NCBI RefSeq assembly: GCF_001653235.2
Contig: NC_035790.1
Coordinates: forward strand, 1,612,001-1,676,000
Reading direction: 5' to 3'
Origin: Pochonia chlamydosporia 170
Taxonomy: Eukaryota > Ascomycota > Sordariomycetes > Hypocreales > Clavicipitaceae
Length of the DNA: 64,000 nt
Positions 1 to 10,507 of the stretch are shown here, piece by piece. Under the pieces are notes generated by a model. It had not been told where the DNA came from and did no database searches. It saw only the letters and a list, made by a program, of their open reading frames with translations. How positions within the stretch are numbered: position 1 is the first letter of the stretch; the number at the start of each line of letters is the position of its first letter. A program made the translations under genes and the position numbers.

Positions 1-35
1 TCTTGCTAGCAATAGGCTATAGCTTTAATAGGCTA

Positions 36-435
36 TTATAGCTTTCTTGCTGCTTGCAAAAGGCAACCTTATATCTCGCAGTATAAGTATTGCTCTCTTC
101 TTCGCTAGCAATATATTACGGCTTTAATATCTTGCTAGCGATAGGCTGTAGCTTTAATAGGCTGTTATAGCTTTCTTGCTGCTTGCAAAAGGCAACCTTA
201 CATCTCGCAGCATAAGTATTGCTCTTTTCTTTGCCAGCAATAGACTATAGCTTTAATAGCTACAGGGTGGGCTTCACGTGCTTAGTATTATAGCTTTCTT
301 GCTGCTTATAAAAGGCAACCTTATATCTCGCAGCATAAGTGTTGCTCTTTTCTTCGCTAGCAATAGACCGCAGCTTTAATAGCTGTAGGGTAGGCTATAT
401 ACTCTAGCTAGCACTATAGCTTTCTTGCTGCTTAT
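36..435. repeat. Imperfect tandem repeat, about 3.3 units of 115-130 bp
   Basis: The core, starting tatagctttcttgctgctt and running through ctcgcagcataagtattgctc to a run ending in agctttaatag, recurs from about 36, 165 and 290, with a partial fourth copy from about 413. Units differ by scattered C/T changes, as expected if an internal repeat was later mutated by RIP. It lies in the element just downstream of RNase H, where a linker to integrase would sit. Confidence 0.75.
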
Positions 436-499
436 TCTCTGCAAACTTTACTAGAAAAAGAGGTAGCTATAAAGCCTTTGCCTATGCTGCTGCCTTGTT

Positions 500-3400
500 A
501 TTAAAATAGTCTAGCTGCCTAGATAGACTATCCGCTAGGTTAGCTAGTCCTAAACAATATTATATCGTAAAATTAAAGGGATATAGCTTGTCTAGCGCTA
601 TAACCTGCCTGCTTATTAGCTTAGGCTTAGATGCTAGATACTTATGGTTTAAATAGTTTGTAATAATGCGGATTAGGTGCGTAGAGTATGCAAGATAATA
701 TCTCCACGTCCTAAATGCCTCCTAGATAGCTAGCAGCTCTATATTAGGGGTAATATAGCGTAGCTTAATAGGTGAGAGCTTTCTTAATATATACGCTACT
801 AGGTGCTAGCAATCTAGCAGTAACTATGCTAGTATAGCCCCTATAGTAAAGCCTAAAGCATTAGTCTCTAGCTATAGTAGTACATCTAGATTAAAGTGCA
901 CTAGAATAGGCGCTTCTTAAAACCGTTATTTTAGCTCTTAGAATGCTGCTATTACATTACTATTTAGCTAGAAGTTATCTTTACTATCTCCCTTTAGGAG
1001 GTCTATTAGTAGGACAGTTATCTTACTATATCCCTTTATGAATCGTTAATAGAATCCCGCAAATCCTAAGAAGGACCTTACATCTATCACGCTATAAGGT
1101 AGCAGCTAGTTAATAATAGCCTAGATGCACTCTAGTTCTATCTTAATTCCCTTATTAGTTACTATAAATCTAAGAAACCCTACCTTTATAACTAAAAAGT
1201 CACATTTATTAACATTTGCGTATAGCTTTGCCTTGTAGAGCCTCTCTAGCACTTAGCAAATATGCTGCTTATGCTCTATAATATTACTGCTATACACTAG
1301 GATATTATCTAGGTATATAATGCAGATAGTATTAATTAGCTCCTCTAAGGCGTTATTAATGTATTCCTAAAAGGTTGCTAGGGCATTAACCAGGCTAAAC
1401 AGCATTACAAGATACTTAAAGTGACCATATTGGCACTAAAAGGCGGTCTTCTACTTATCGCTCTCGCGAATACATAGCTGGTAGTAAGCATCTTTAAGGT
1501 CTAGTTTGGTGTACACCTTTACGTCCCTTAGCCTATTAAGGATCTTAGTAATTAGTAGCAAGAGCGCCTTATCCTTTCTTATAACCTTGTTAAGGCCCCT
1601 ATAATCCACACATAGGCGTAGCTAGCCCCCTTTCTTTGGCATAAAGAGGATTAGGGCCCCTACTAGGCTTATTAACCTTCTTATCTAGCCTTATTGCGCT
1701 GCGCTAGCTAGGTACTCACAGAGAACTTATAGCTCTTTTTCTGCTAGGCTATAGATAGGTCCCTAAGGTAGTATCTGCCTATCCTCTAGTTTAATAGCAT
1801 ATGTTTAGCCTTTAAGGGAGGGTAGTATAGCAGCTTCCTCCTTAGAGAACACATCTTAGTATTCTGTATAGGCACTAGGTACCTCTTTCTCTGCTTCTTT
1901 GCTGCTATTAAGGTGGTTATTAGGTCTAGTGATTTAGTCTGGGTAGAAACCCTATTAAAGCACTAGCACAACTGCTAATTGGTTTGCCTTGCAGCGCACT
2001 TGTCGCTTTCCTTATACTATTAAGAGCTAAGGGGCTAGAATTAGGTATCTCTAGTACCCTTATTCCCAACTTATCACTACTAGCTTGTACCCTAAAGCCC
2101 AGTCTATTCTAAGAATAAGGTCTTCTCTAGCATTAGCAACATAGCAGCTAAGTTAGCACATTCTTGCATAGCTAGTACTATTAGTAATTCTTATAACTTA
2201 GTTAAGAACCCTATAGTGTAATAGCGAGGTTCCCGCTACGCTCTCTAACCTCTACTAGTCAGGCCGCACATTCTTCCAGCTTGTTTCACTTAATAAGCCC
2301 GGTTTAATAATAGTATGTATAGCGCCTAGGTTAAACAGCGCGTTTACAGCTATCCAGCTATAATCCCGCCGCAGTATTACTTACATCTGTATCTGCAGGT
2401 CTTTAGGTTTGTCTGCGGCAGACCTAGCTTCCTACTTACGTATAGTTAAGATAGGTAATTTATTTGGGTTTCTTGCTACTTAGTTGCTACTCTATCCATA
2501 GGTGGAAGTAGTATAGCAACTACTATCGCAAGTTCTGCAATTAGGTTCCTTACAGTTAGGTAAGATGTATCCTAGTTTCTAACATTTATAGCATATTATT
2601 TTAGACGCTTATAAGGGTAATATCCCCATTAAGGATGCTGCTTCTTTGCTGCTTGCCTGCTATTTATTTATTGCTATTAGCAATTGCAAGCAATCTTATT
2701 TTCGGTCTCTCCGCCCACTACATCCTCCTTTAGCAGGTTTAATTGCAACCTCTGCCTTCTTTCCTTACCCCATAAGATAATTCTAGCTCTTTAGAAACTC
2801 CTAGCTAAGTACCTACTTCCTTATAGCGTTATTTAGGCTATTAATAAACATACAGATTTATAACTATTCTAGGATAGGCTTAGGAAGCTTAGCCTCTACC
2901 TTGCCCTAGACCTTCTTATATGCCTAGAAGGTCTATTCTTCCTCCTGTCAAAGGCCTATTAGCATCTTTATTGCTTCCAAGCAGCGTAAGTCTTCGTCTA
3001 TAGTTCCTTTCTTTAACCATTTAACAAAGCTAACCCACAAGTGGTCTTAGTACTAGATAAGTCCGTCCACTACAGTATATCTTATCCATTATCGCTTTAC
3101 ATCTTTAGCAAGGCAGCTGCTAGCATAGGCAACCTTAGTAGCGTTATTAGGAAAGCTATACTAATCTATAGTAAAGGCAGCATTAAGGTCTAAGAGGAAG
3201 TATTACAGGCTCTCATAGGTATCCCCCTTATATATAGGTGCCTTTAGCTATGCCTTCGCAATGCTATATTATGGCTATAGCGCTACAAGCTTAGTGTAGG
3301 GTTAAGGTAGCAGAGGCGCTTTACTGCTCCTTTATTCCTCCTTAACACCCTTTAGTTGCAATTCTAGCACGGCTAGCTCTGCTTGCTTCCTTGCAAGTTA

Positions 3401-3598
3401 TAGCTTCCTTATAACTCTATTAATAGCCTCTTAAATCGCTATTTTGTCTTCCACTTCCATGGTTGCACTCACTTGCCGGTCTAGGGGAGTATCTTAGGGG
3501 AAGTTCTTAGTAGACCTAGAGAGCGCTAAGCTTTCAGCAGTAGTTACTACGTGTTCGCCGCGTGGGGTTAGTTTAGTAGGAGCATTTATATCTATCAT
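500..3598 (-). pseudogene. gag-pol remnant of the Ty3/gypsy element
   Basis: The frame opens at 3598 with a Met codon (MIDINAPTKL) and is soon interrupted by stops. A gag CCHC zinc knuckle at about 2552-2593 reads CYKC*KLGYILPNC, with the expected His replaced by Tyr. A protease-like core near 2321-2332 reads NLGA in place of D[ST]GA. Reverse transcriptase spans about 1180-1640, with VDYRGLNKV-type text, then LDLKDAYYQL, then YLDN where YLDD is expected (1304-1315). RNase H spans about 540-1075, including SFLGFAGFY, ETNALGFTIGAILA and YYLAYSTH. Several in-frame stops fall at former Gln or Trp codons. No intact protein can be made. Polyprotein boundaries are approximate because the frame was read by eye. 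Confidence 0.85.
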
Positions 3599-3639
3599 CT
3601 TACTGCCTTATCCAACAGTCTGCTGCCCTAAAGGGTAGA

Positions 3640-3932
3640 GAGATTAAATTATCAGGGAGGGTATTTAAATAAGCAGAGTAAGAGACAAGGGAAGTAATCT
3701 TATATTTATAGCAAAATAGCAGATATCTGGCAGTTAGAATGGTAACAGTCTTAATCTCTAACCTCCTTTAAAACCCCAAAGATCTCTTCTCCCCTTCCTT
3801 TTATACTAGGAGCGGGGTAGCGGTGCGGTGTCTGCTTCTTGCAGTCAGCCCCTCTTGGGGATAGCTTCTGACAAAGTCCCTTTTCCTATCCCCTTGTTAG
3901 GCCCCTAAGTGTGAGCAATTCCGCCCACATAG
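3640..3932 (-). repeat. 5' LTR of the Ty3/gypsy element
   Basis: Read on the minus strand, this segment starts TGTGGGCGGAATTGCTCACA near 3932 and contains a TATA-like tataaaagg at about 3808-3816. It ends shortly before the gag start at 3598. It shares about 200 bp with the fragment at 4136-4344. The outer boundary (TG start) is clear. The inner boundary with the primer binding site is approximate, and no tRNA complementarity was assigned. Confidence 0.65.
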
Positions 3933-3962
3933 TATAAGCTATATACACTATCAGAGCATTGC

Positions 3963-4108
3963 TTGTATTGTATTTATTGTATTTTTTGGGGGTTACTTGT
4001 ATTTTGTATTGTATTTATTTTGTTTTGTATTGTATTTATTTTGTATTGTATTTATTTTGTATTGTATTTATTTTGTATTGTATTTATTTTGTATTGTATT
4101 ATATTTGT
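3963..4108. repeat. TTTTGTATTGTATTTA microsatellite array
   Basis: A near-perfect array of a roughly 16-bp unit built from TGTAT and TTTAT blocks starts about 30 bp outside the LTR. All three plus-strand frames stay partly open and give repetitive Ile/Val/Leu/Tyr/Cys/Phe peptides, which are artefacts of the repeat. Confidence 0.9.
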
Positions 4109-4135
4109 ATTTTTTACCTACTGTTAGATTGGGTA

Positions 4136-4344
4136 GTCAAATAAGCAGAGTGAAGGATAAGAGGAGTAATCTTATATTTATAGCAAAATAGCAGATATCT
4201 AGCAGTTAGAATTATAATAGTCTTAATCTCTAACCTCCTTAAATCTAAGAAGCTCTTCTCTTATCCTTTTATACTAGAAGTAGGGTAATAGCGTGGTGCC
4301 TGCTACCTGCAGTTACTCTTTCTCTGGGATGGCCCCTAATAATT
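4136..4344 (-). repeat. Second, diverged LTR fragment of the same family
   Basis: This stretch aligns with 3667-3885: agtaatcttatatttatagc, tagcagatatc, cttaatctctaacctcctt and ccttttatacta are all shared. It is more AT-rich than the first copy, with losses such as gcggggtagcgg to gtagggtaatag. Both ends of the LTR are missing; the upstream end is replaced by a second TGTAT array. It is a solo or rearranged LTR remnant. Confidence 0.75.
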
Positions 4345-4603
4345 TTGTATTATATTGTATTTTGTATTGTATTGTATTTTGTATTATATTGTATTTTGTA
4401 TTGTATTGTATTTTGTATTGTATTGTATTTTGTATTGTATTGTATTGTATTGTATTGTATTGTATTTTGTATTGTATTGTATTGTATTTTGTATTGTATT
4501 GTATTTTGTATTGTATTGTATATTGTATTTTGTATTGTATTGTATTTTGTATTGTATTGTATTTTGTATTGTATTGTATTGTATTTTGTATTGTATTGTA
4601 TTT
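4345..4603. repeat. TTTTGTATTGTATTG microsatellite array
   Basis: About 255 bp of almost pure TTGTA/TTTTGTA repeats directly abut the second LTR fragment. The unit differs from the first array by a G for A (TATTG against TATTTA). Several overlapping ORFs run through it on both strands and are not considered coding. Confidence 0.92.
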
Positions 4604-4966
4604 TTTAGCAATACTCTAATTACTATAGTGCTTATTATACTTTAAACTATTTACAAACTTTAGGCTAATCTTTTATCTATTATATATAATAACTAGCTAT
4701 TGTTCTCTAAGCTATATAAATACTTCTAATTAAACGTGTTTAGAAACTCGCAAAGTATATCTTACTACTAAGTTACTATGCTACTCTATTATAAATAATA
4801 GCTAAACCTAAAATTTAGCGCTACTTATAAAGGTAAAAGTATACTATTAAAATATAAAGGTGAACTAGTTTCTTACTCTTTCTATAATATTATTTCTATA
4901 TTCCCCTAGGTATCTTATAAGTTTAAGAAACTAAAATATAATTTATATCTCTCCCTTTCTCACAAA

Positions 4967-5299
4967 ATGAAAATAAAGTTTACTGCAATTCTTCTTATAC
5001 TCTTATTTGCTAGCCTTATTAATTCTGGGCCAAAAAAAAAAGCGCGGCAGACTAAGTCTCTTGAAAGGGTTCGTCCCGGGATTCCTTCTGCTAAACCCCG
5101 CCGGGTCAGGCCTCCGAGGACGAGGAAGCGCAAGCGCGCAAATAAAACATATACTTACCTCCCCAGTCGGTGGGGCAGGCCTAGGGCTACTGCTCCTGGT
5201 CAGCCGCCTCCTCCTCCTCCTTGGGTTCCTCCTGCTGAACGGCCGCCTATTTCACCACCAACTAAGCCAGTGAATCCGGGGGTTTGTGCTAGCCCCTAA
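4967..5299 (+). CDS. Small secreted basic proline-rich protein (candidate)
   Basis: The ORF encodes 110 residues. Residues 1 to about 20 form a clear signal peptide: a Lys-rich start, then a hydrophobic run (FTAILLILLFASLIN) before a Ser-Gly. The mature part has two basic clusters, PKKKAR (about 22-27) and RTRKRKRANK (about 51-60). A proline-rich stretch follows (about 75-104, with six consecutive prolines). There is one Cys near the C-terminus. It lies alone in TA-rich transposon-derived DNA. The 3' two thirds are much more GC-rich than the flanks, unlike the RIP-damaged element next door, and no in-frame stop interrupts it. The start has an AAA context before ATG. No family is recognised. 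It could be a chance ORF, and expression is unproven. Confidence 0.45.
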   Translation: MKIKFTAILLILLFASLINSGPKKKARQTKSLERVRPGIPSAKPRRVRPPRTRKRKRANKTYTYLPSRWGRPRATAPGQPPPPPPWVPPAERPPISPPTKPVNPGVCASP

Positions 5300-6620
5300 G
5301 AGAATACAAAATGCAAAGCAATAAACTAACTAAATTGTGCTCTGCTAGAATTGCGATCCGCCTAATGCAAATTTCCGGTACGGTGTCTGTCGTGTATTTG
5401 AGGAGGGAAGGATAAAGAACATTCCTTGTGGTGTTGATTACCCAGTAAGTTAATAGATAAAAGGCTATGTATTCTAAAGGTAAAGAATACTAACTAGTTT
5501 ATTTTGCTAGTGTACTGATAAAGGCTTGTCTAGAGCCTGTAGTTGGTCTGGAGGATTTGCATCTTGTAATTAGAAGTTTTTCCTTTGCGTTAGACCCTAG
5601 AACAGCTATTAGTCTAGACCTTCTAGACACATTTGCACACACACATGAACTGCAGTCTACTTGCACCTAAAGCTAAACTACTAGACTATATACCCTAATA
5701 TTACACACAGTGTAACAGGCACTATAATAGTAGTAGATAACGCTAGGCAGTAGCAGTAGAGTATATTATATTGAAGACTAAAGCTTCCTCCTTGTATATC
5801 TGGATATATAAAGCGCTAGTAATATACTAGTAAAGTAGCAGTAATATGCAGTGGAGAGTAGAGCGTTACTTGTGCGCGCGTGCGCCTTACATATAGACAT
5901 TCAATAACCCTCTATAGCACGCGTTACTAAACGAGTCACAGTTTGTACTAGTTTTGAACATCTTTTGAGTTCCAAACCATAACGATGGGGTTTATCCATT
6001 CTGACTACCGCCTCGGAACATCCAACCGAGATGGCATGGCGTGCCGTGACGCCATCGTGGGTGGAGTGGGTTTCGTCACCGCTGGTAAGGAAATTACATT
6101 CCGGCAGAACTGTCTTCAGAGGCTGTCTAGGTAGATGCGAACGTCTTGTGCGGAGTAGTTCTGTATCTTCATTTACACGGACACGGCTGGCAGGTATGGA
6201 GCGGTGATGATTACGCCAACTCCCTGAAACGACATTGAAGATGTAAAACAGTCATTATCAACTAATTCGGTTCGGCTGCCACAAGCATAGTTACATCTGT
6301 TGACCAAGCTTTCTGGAGATATGACTTGACCTCTTTGCAACGTCAAGTGCCAACCTCAAGCCTGTGAATCGAAAGGGTCGGATGAATTCGTACTGGTTAC
6401 GTTAGGACGTTAGATGTCACAGTAGTGTCAGTATGCAGGGAACAATTTCTTCGCTTTGGACCATGACATGGGTATATATTCACTCCAATTTAACCCTCCT
6501 CCCATCATCCTGCACCAACCAACCATACAGAATATAAAATACAGTTGCTCCCATTACATCCGCATTAATATCGTCCTTCTTTTAAACTCGAAGAGATTCG
6601 AAATCAAGAGCAACATCCAT
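5300..6620. other. Gene-free TA-rich edge grading into normal sequence
   Basis: From 5300 to about 5930 the sequence is TA-rich with many TAG, CTA and ATAT words and no usable frame. From about 5940 composition becomes balanced. No gene or RNA is seen; the last stretch is the 3' flank of the next minus-strand gene. The composition change near 5,930-5,960 is the edge of the transposon block. Confidence 0.6.
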
Positions 6621-7343
6621 TTACAGGGCAAGGAGGGCAGCAAGAGCACCAATGAAAGCGCCAGAAGAACCAACAGTCAAGCCAGCAGCGGCACCGGTCT
6701 TGCTGGCAGCGGCACCAGAGCCAGTTTGGGTACCAGTACCCGAACCTGAACCAGTAGTCTGTGTTCCAGAGCCAGAACCAGTATTGGTGGGAGAGGCACC
6801 AGTGCCGGTAGCGGTGGCATCGGAGCCGGAGCCGGAGCCAGAACCAGAACCGGAGCCACCGCTGCCTCCGGTAGCCTTGGGCGTTCCCTCGCTGGAGACA
6901 TAGAAGTGCTTGGCAATGCAATCCTGGACGCACTTGGCGAACGCCTCGGTCTGGGCTTGGGAGCCGTCTCCCTGCTTGCAATCCGCCGCACACTTGGTGG
7001 TGTCGTTGGCGTTCTGGTCGTTGGGAGAGGGAACCTGTTGCATTTCTTTGTGAGCGGATGGCCGAGAAAATAGGCGCTTGGCGATCAATTGGGTTCGCAG
7101 CACAGCCGCGAGACACGCACGCGAGCGTACGAGTGAAACACCTACGCCAAAAAGCAAATAAACAAAACAGTCGAAGAATCAACTTACAGTGATGCAGTGA
7201 GACTGGCACACAACGTCACCCGCGGGGCACTTCGCAAGGCAAATCTCGGAAGAAGACTTAGGAGCACTGGCAGTGGTAGTGGTAGACTGAGCGACAGCAA
7301 CGGCAGCAAGGGCGCCAGAGACGAGGAAGGTGGTGAAACGCAT
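6621..7343 (-). CDS. GPI-anchored cell-surface protein with CxxxC pairs
   Basis: Two exons (7343-7188 and 7034-6621) are joined across a 153-bp intron (GTAAGT donor, ACAG acceptor) and give 189 residues. Residues 1-18 are a signal peptide (MRFTTFLVSGALAAVAVA). The mature N-terminal domain has exactly eight cysteines in four CxxxC pairs (CLAKC, CQSHC, CAADC, CVQDC). A long Gly/Ser/Thr linker of GSGSGS and GTQT type follows. The C-terminus is a hydrophobic tail (GAFIGALAALLAL) preceded by small residues, typical of GPI attachment. The spacing does not match the CFEM pattern, although the total of eight cysteines is the same. It probably sits in the plasma membrane or cell wall. The 3' half is GC-rich, so the opposite strand also shows long spurious frames. 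Confidence 0.8.
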
Positions 7344-10300
7344 CTTGACGGGTGAAATTGGACGAAAGTCTAAACGTCGACAGTATTAGGTATGTACCTG
7401 GTAGAAGTATTAAAAAGGCGATGCTGACGAGCAACAAGCTAGTGACCAAAGCGAGAGACTTAAATGGAAGACTGGACTGGTGGAAAGCAGAGAGAATAAG
7501 TCGAGAAAAGAAGAAACTCGAATTCTGGTCCGCCCTGGGGAAGCGAGGTCCTTTATTATTAGCCAGGGGCAGGCACCGGACGTATCCATCATGGTGTGTG
7601 GTCTGAGGCTTGCCCCCAGCTACGGCTGCCATGGTCCATGGACTGTGCCGACAGGAACAGGGGTATCTGGAGCGACCAGATGCTTCGTGCCATTGTCACA
7701 TTATTAGCATGGGCAATGTTGTGGTGTCTGACCCCGATCCTGGCGCAAGGCCATATCTCAATTTGTGGTGGAGAGGGGGTGAGTAAGGGATGAGTCTGGC
7801 CCGTTGGCGCCACTAGCCACAATCCACCACACCAGACTCTCTCCTGGATCTCCTTTCTCGTGTCGGAGGTTGGCTCCAGAGGGCATTGACGAAGTGAAAT
7901 GAGTAGCTGAAGGGCAAACCTTGGTGTAGATCGGATGCTCTGGCATCTGGGGAAGCGCCAACGAGTCGACCAAGTTTTCTGACAAGGCTCCTGCAAGATT
8001 TGTGCATTTAATTACACCACAGCACGCCACGCCATACGCCCATGTACCTTGTCTTGTTAGCCTCGTGAGCTGATCTATTATGAGCTGCCTTGGTCGGCTA
8101 CTGCGATGGCCCGCAGTTGCATTTTCTTTTGGCGTAATATTACTCCATGCAAACGTTCAATGGGAAAAAGACGGCTGCAATCGATGTGATGGCCTGAAAT
8201 TGAAGACTGCGGCTTCGGCTGACGCCCCTGACCGTGTTCAAAAACCTTTCCATGAGATATGACATGAGAACTCCGAGTCCAGGCAGGCCGGCTTGTGTGC
8301 CGGCCAAAACCTGGCACCGCCCTGCCTTTGCCGCTGGCCTTGCATGGCGAAGGGTTGCTTGGGTTCCCGCACAGAGCTCGTGTTGTCACCTCGTCTGTCC
8401 ATTTTCTCTTGGTCTTTGGCCACATTGAGTTGGCCGCCCCGTTGTGGAGTATCACCAGCTGCAAGCCTCAGTGCGCTCAACGTTCCACCGCGGGCGACTA
8501 CCTTGGCCCCATGTCTGGTAGTAGCCAACGAGGGGACTTGAAAATAGCCAACTGCTCCTCCAAAAACGTCGCAGCAGGATGATTGTCGGTGCTAGAAATT
8601 GTCGCTGGTATAATAACTCCTGTGTCAAGGTTTGGTGCTACTTTACCATGTAGCTGTTGAATCTGGACCTTCAGGTCTTGTGTGGAGTCAGCGGGTTCAA
8701 TGTTGTCTTTTGGCAGTGGTGATTGTCTCGTTCCGAGACAAGAACCGATTGATTCAGGCAATCGACCAAACAGAACAGCGTGTCTGAGTCGAGCATGGGG
8801 CTCGTGAGGAATTCGGGTTGTGCTCTATCGTCCGAAGTTGTCACGTATTAACTAGAGCATGAGTTGTTGTTGTTTTTGTGTCCTTATGCCAAGTGCAGTT
8901 CATTCTTTGGCATGATTCATCTCCCCGGGGATTCAATCGCGAGCATTCCGGAAAGGTCAAGTATCTATTTCCCTTGACAGGCAATTCACTTGTTGACACA
9001 TGAGCGCTACTTCCAGGAACAACAGAGAACTGACTGTGGAGTAAACCACACCTTGACAGTACACCCGTGCTTTGCCAACCGACGACGGTGCTGCCAGTGA
9101 GGAGCAGTCATTCCGGGGACTCTTTCAGGACCGGAAATTAGGTGTCGTGTCTTGTGTTGTACAATCCAGGCACGTCACACAGTAATATGCCTTGGTTCAA
9201 TTCGCCTATGCAATGTTGCCCAAATACGTTCGATTCAGGTAGAAAAGAAGAAGGAACCATGTGACACCTATCACACCAAGCATGGAGCTCGATAGTACTC
9301 CATGTGTGCGGGTAGGATGATATGTGTGTGTGTGCCTCGAAATACGAGCTGGGAGGGCAGATCAATGGGGACGTGAAGTGCAGCTTTGTTCGTGTTTTTC
9401 GTGACACGGCCGCCGAGGAGACGCAGATCGATCTCAGGCCGATTCATGGTCTGGTCCCGCCAAGTTTTGCGGCCATTGCCAGTGCGAAATATTTTTGACC
9501 CTCATCGTTTATCGCGGCTTGTGGAAGTTGAATTCTGACTGACTTCAACTGACCGCACTGATTGCGAATTACTGCGTCATTTATTCTTCAATGGCTATCC
9601 AAAAAGCACACAACCAATTGATTCTTCGACCCAGGCACAGCCGTTTCACTCCTGAGCAAAAGAATCAGGGGCCATGCAACCTTCACGACGAAGGTTCAAC
9701 GGTCGCGTCTGTAGCGCGTCGTGGCTGAGGCTGGGCACCTCCTCGCTCCAAGCCGGATTTTCAAGAGGACCACATGCAGACATTTGTTCCACAAAACCAG
9801 CAGCCATGGTCTGGGCCGATCAAGCTGGTCTGGTGATGGGTCGAGTGAAATGCGTTGGGCCGGACGATGTTCTTGCTTTGGCAGTGTTTTAGCTGAAGAC
9901 GTGGCGGCTGCTGTAGGTGCGCATGTCTCGAGTTTATTATTCTTTGTCGTTGAACTTTCTGCGCAGTGTCGAGACTATATTAATTGCTTCTCCCTGGTGA
10001 TGAGGGAGATTAAAGTATGTGACCCACCGCTCCTTCCCATTTGGCAGCCACATCTGCAGAGGTGAGGCCTGGTACGTACCATCAGCTATTCTTGGCCAAC
10101 CCGCACGGCGCAATCCACCACGAGCATTTGAAGCTGTTGCTCTAGCTGTCTGCCCATACGATGATTCTAACGTATGAGGGGATTTTATAATAGCGGAATT
10201 CCATCGCCATCACAGCACAGCAAAGCACTATAACTCTTTGAAATGCCCATGTAGTCATATAAACAGCCAATGGCTCGCGCCGCAGTCTCACCAAGTCAAT

Positions 10301-10507
10301 CGAAAGTCTCAGGTGGACCGACGGACAGAGCCCCACCAAGTGCCGATTTCATCATCGCCAAATCTTCAACCACATGTCACCAGAGAATCCTAATGGTGAT
10401 AGCCGCCATTGACCGTTTATGACACATCCCACGGCCACCGCCCAAATTATACCCAAGCCTTTGTCGTAGTAGCCAGTATCGAGAAACCATCCCATTCCAC
10501 CAGCACA
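7344..10507. other. 3.2-kb stretch with no supported gene
   Basis: Only short frames without domains, signal peptides or consistent splice sites are seen on either strand. It contains the promoter of the GPI protein at its left end and the promoter of the methionine-salvage gene at its right end. No tRNA or rRNA is recognised. Confidence 0.5.

Larger units (their letters stand above)
1..3932 (-). mobile_element. Ty3/gypsy LTR retrotransposon, 5' part, RIP-degraded
   Basis: On the minus strand the order from high to low coordinates is 5' LTR, gag, zinc knuckle, protease, reverse transcriptase and RNase H, which is the Ty3/gypsy order. The integrase and 3' LTR would lie left of position 1, so the element is cut by the window edge. 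Coding remnants are recognisable but full of TAG and TAA codons where Gln or Trp is expected, and key Asp and His codons have become Asn and Tyr. These are the changes expected from C-to-T mutation on both strands (RIP). The whole tract is rich in TA. The copy is certainly inactive. Superfamily assignment is secure from the reverse transcriptase and RNase H text; the family name is not known. Confidence 0.9.

Noticed and set aside
3959..4645. Overlapping ORFs of 60-110 codons giving Ile/Val/Leu/Tyr/Cys/Phe repeats on both strands
   Set aside because: They are translations of the TGTAT arrays in several frames at once; such repeats lack stops by composition, not by selection.
6604..7209. 201-codon minus-strand frame and an 83-codon plus-strand Pro/Glu-rich frame over the GPI protein gene
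   Set aside because: Both are shadows of the GC-rich Gly/Ser linker; only the frame with signal peptide, paired cysteines and GPI tail makes sense.
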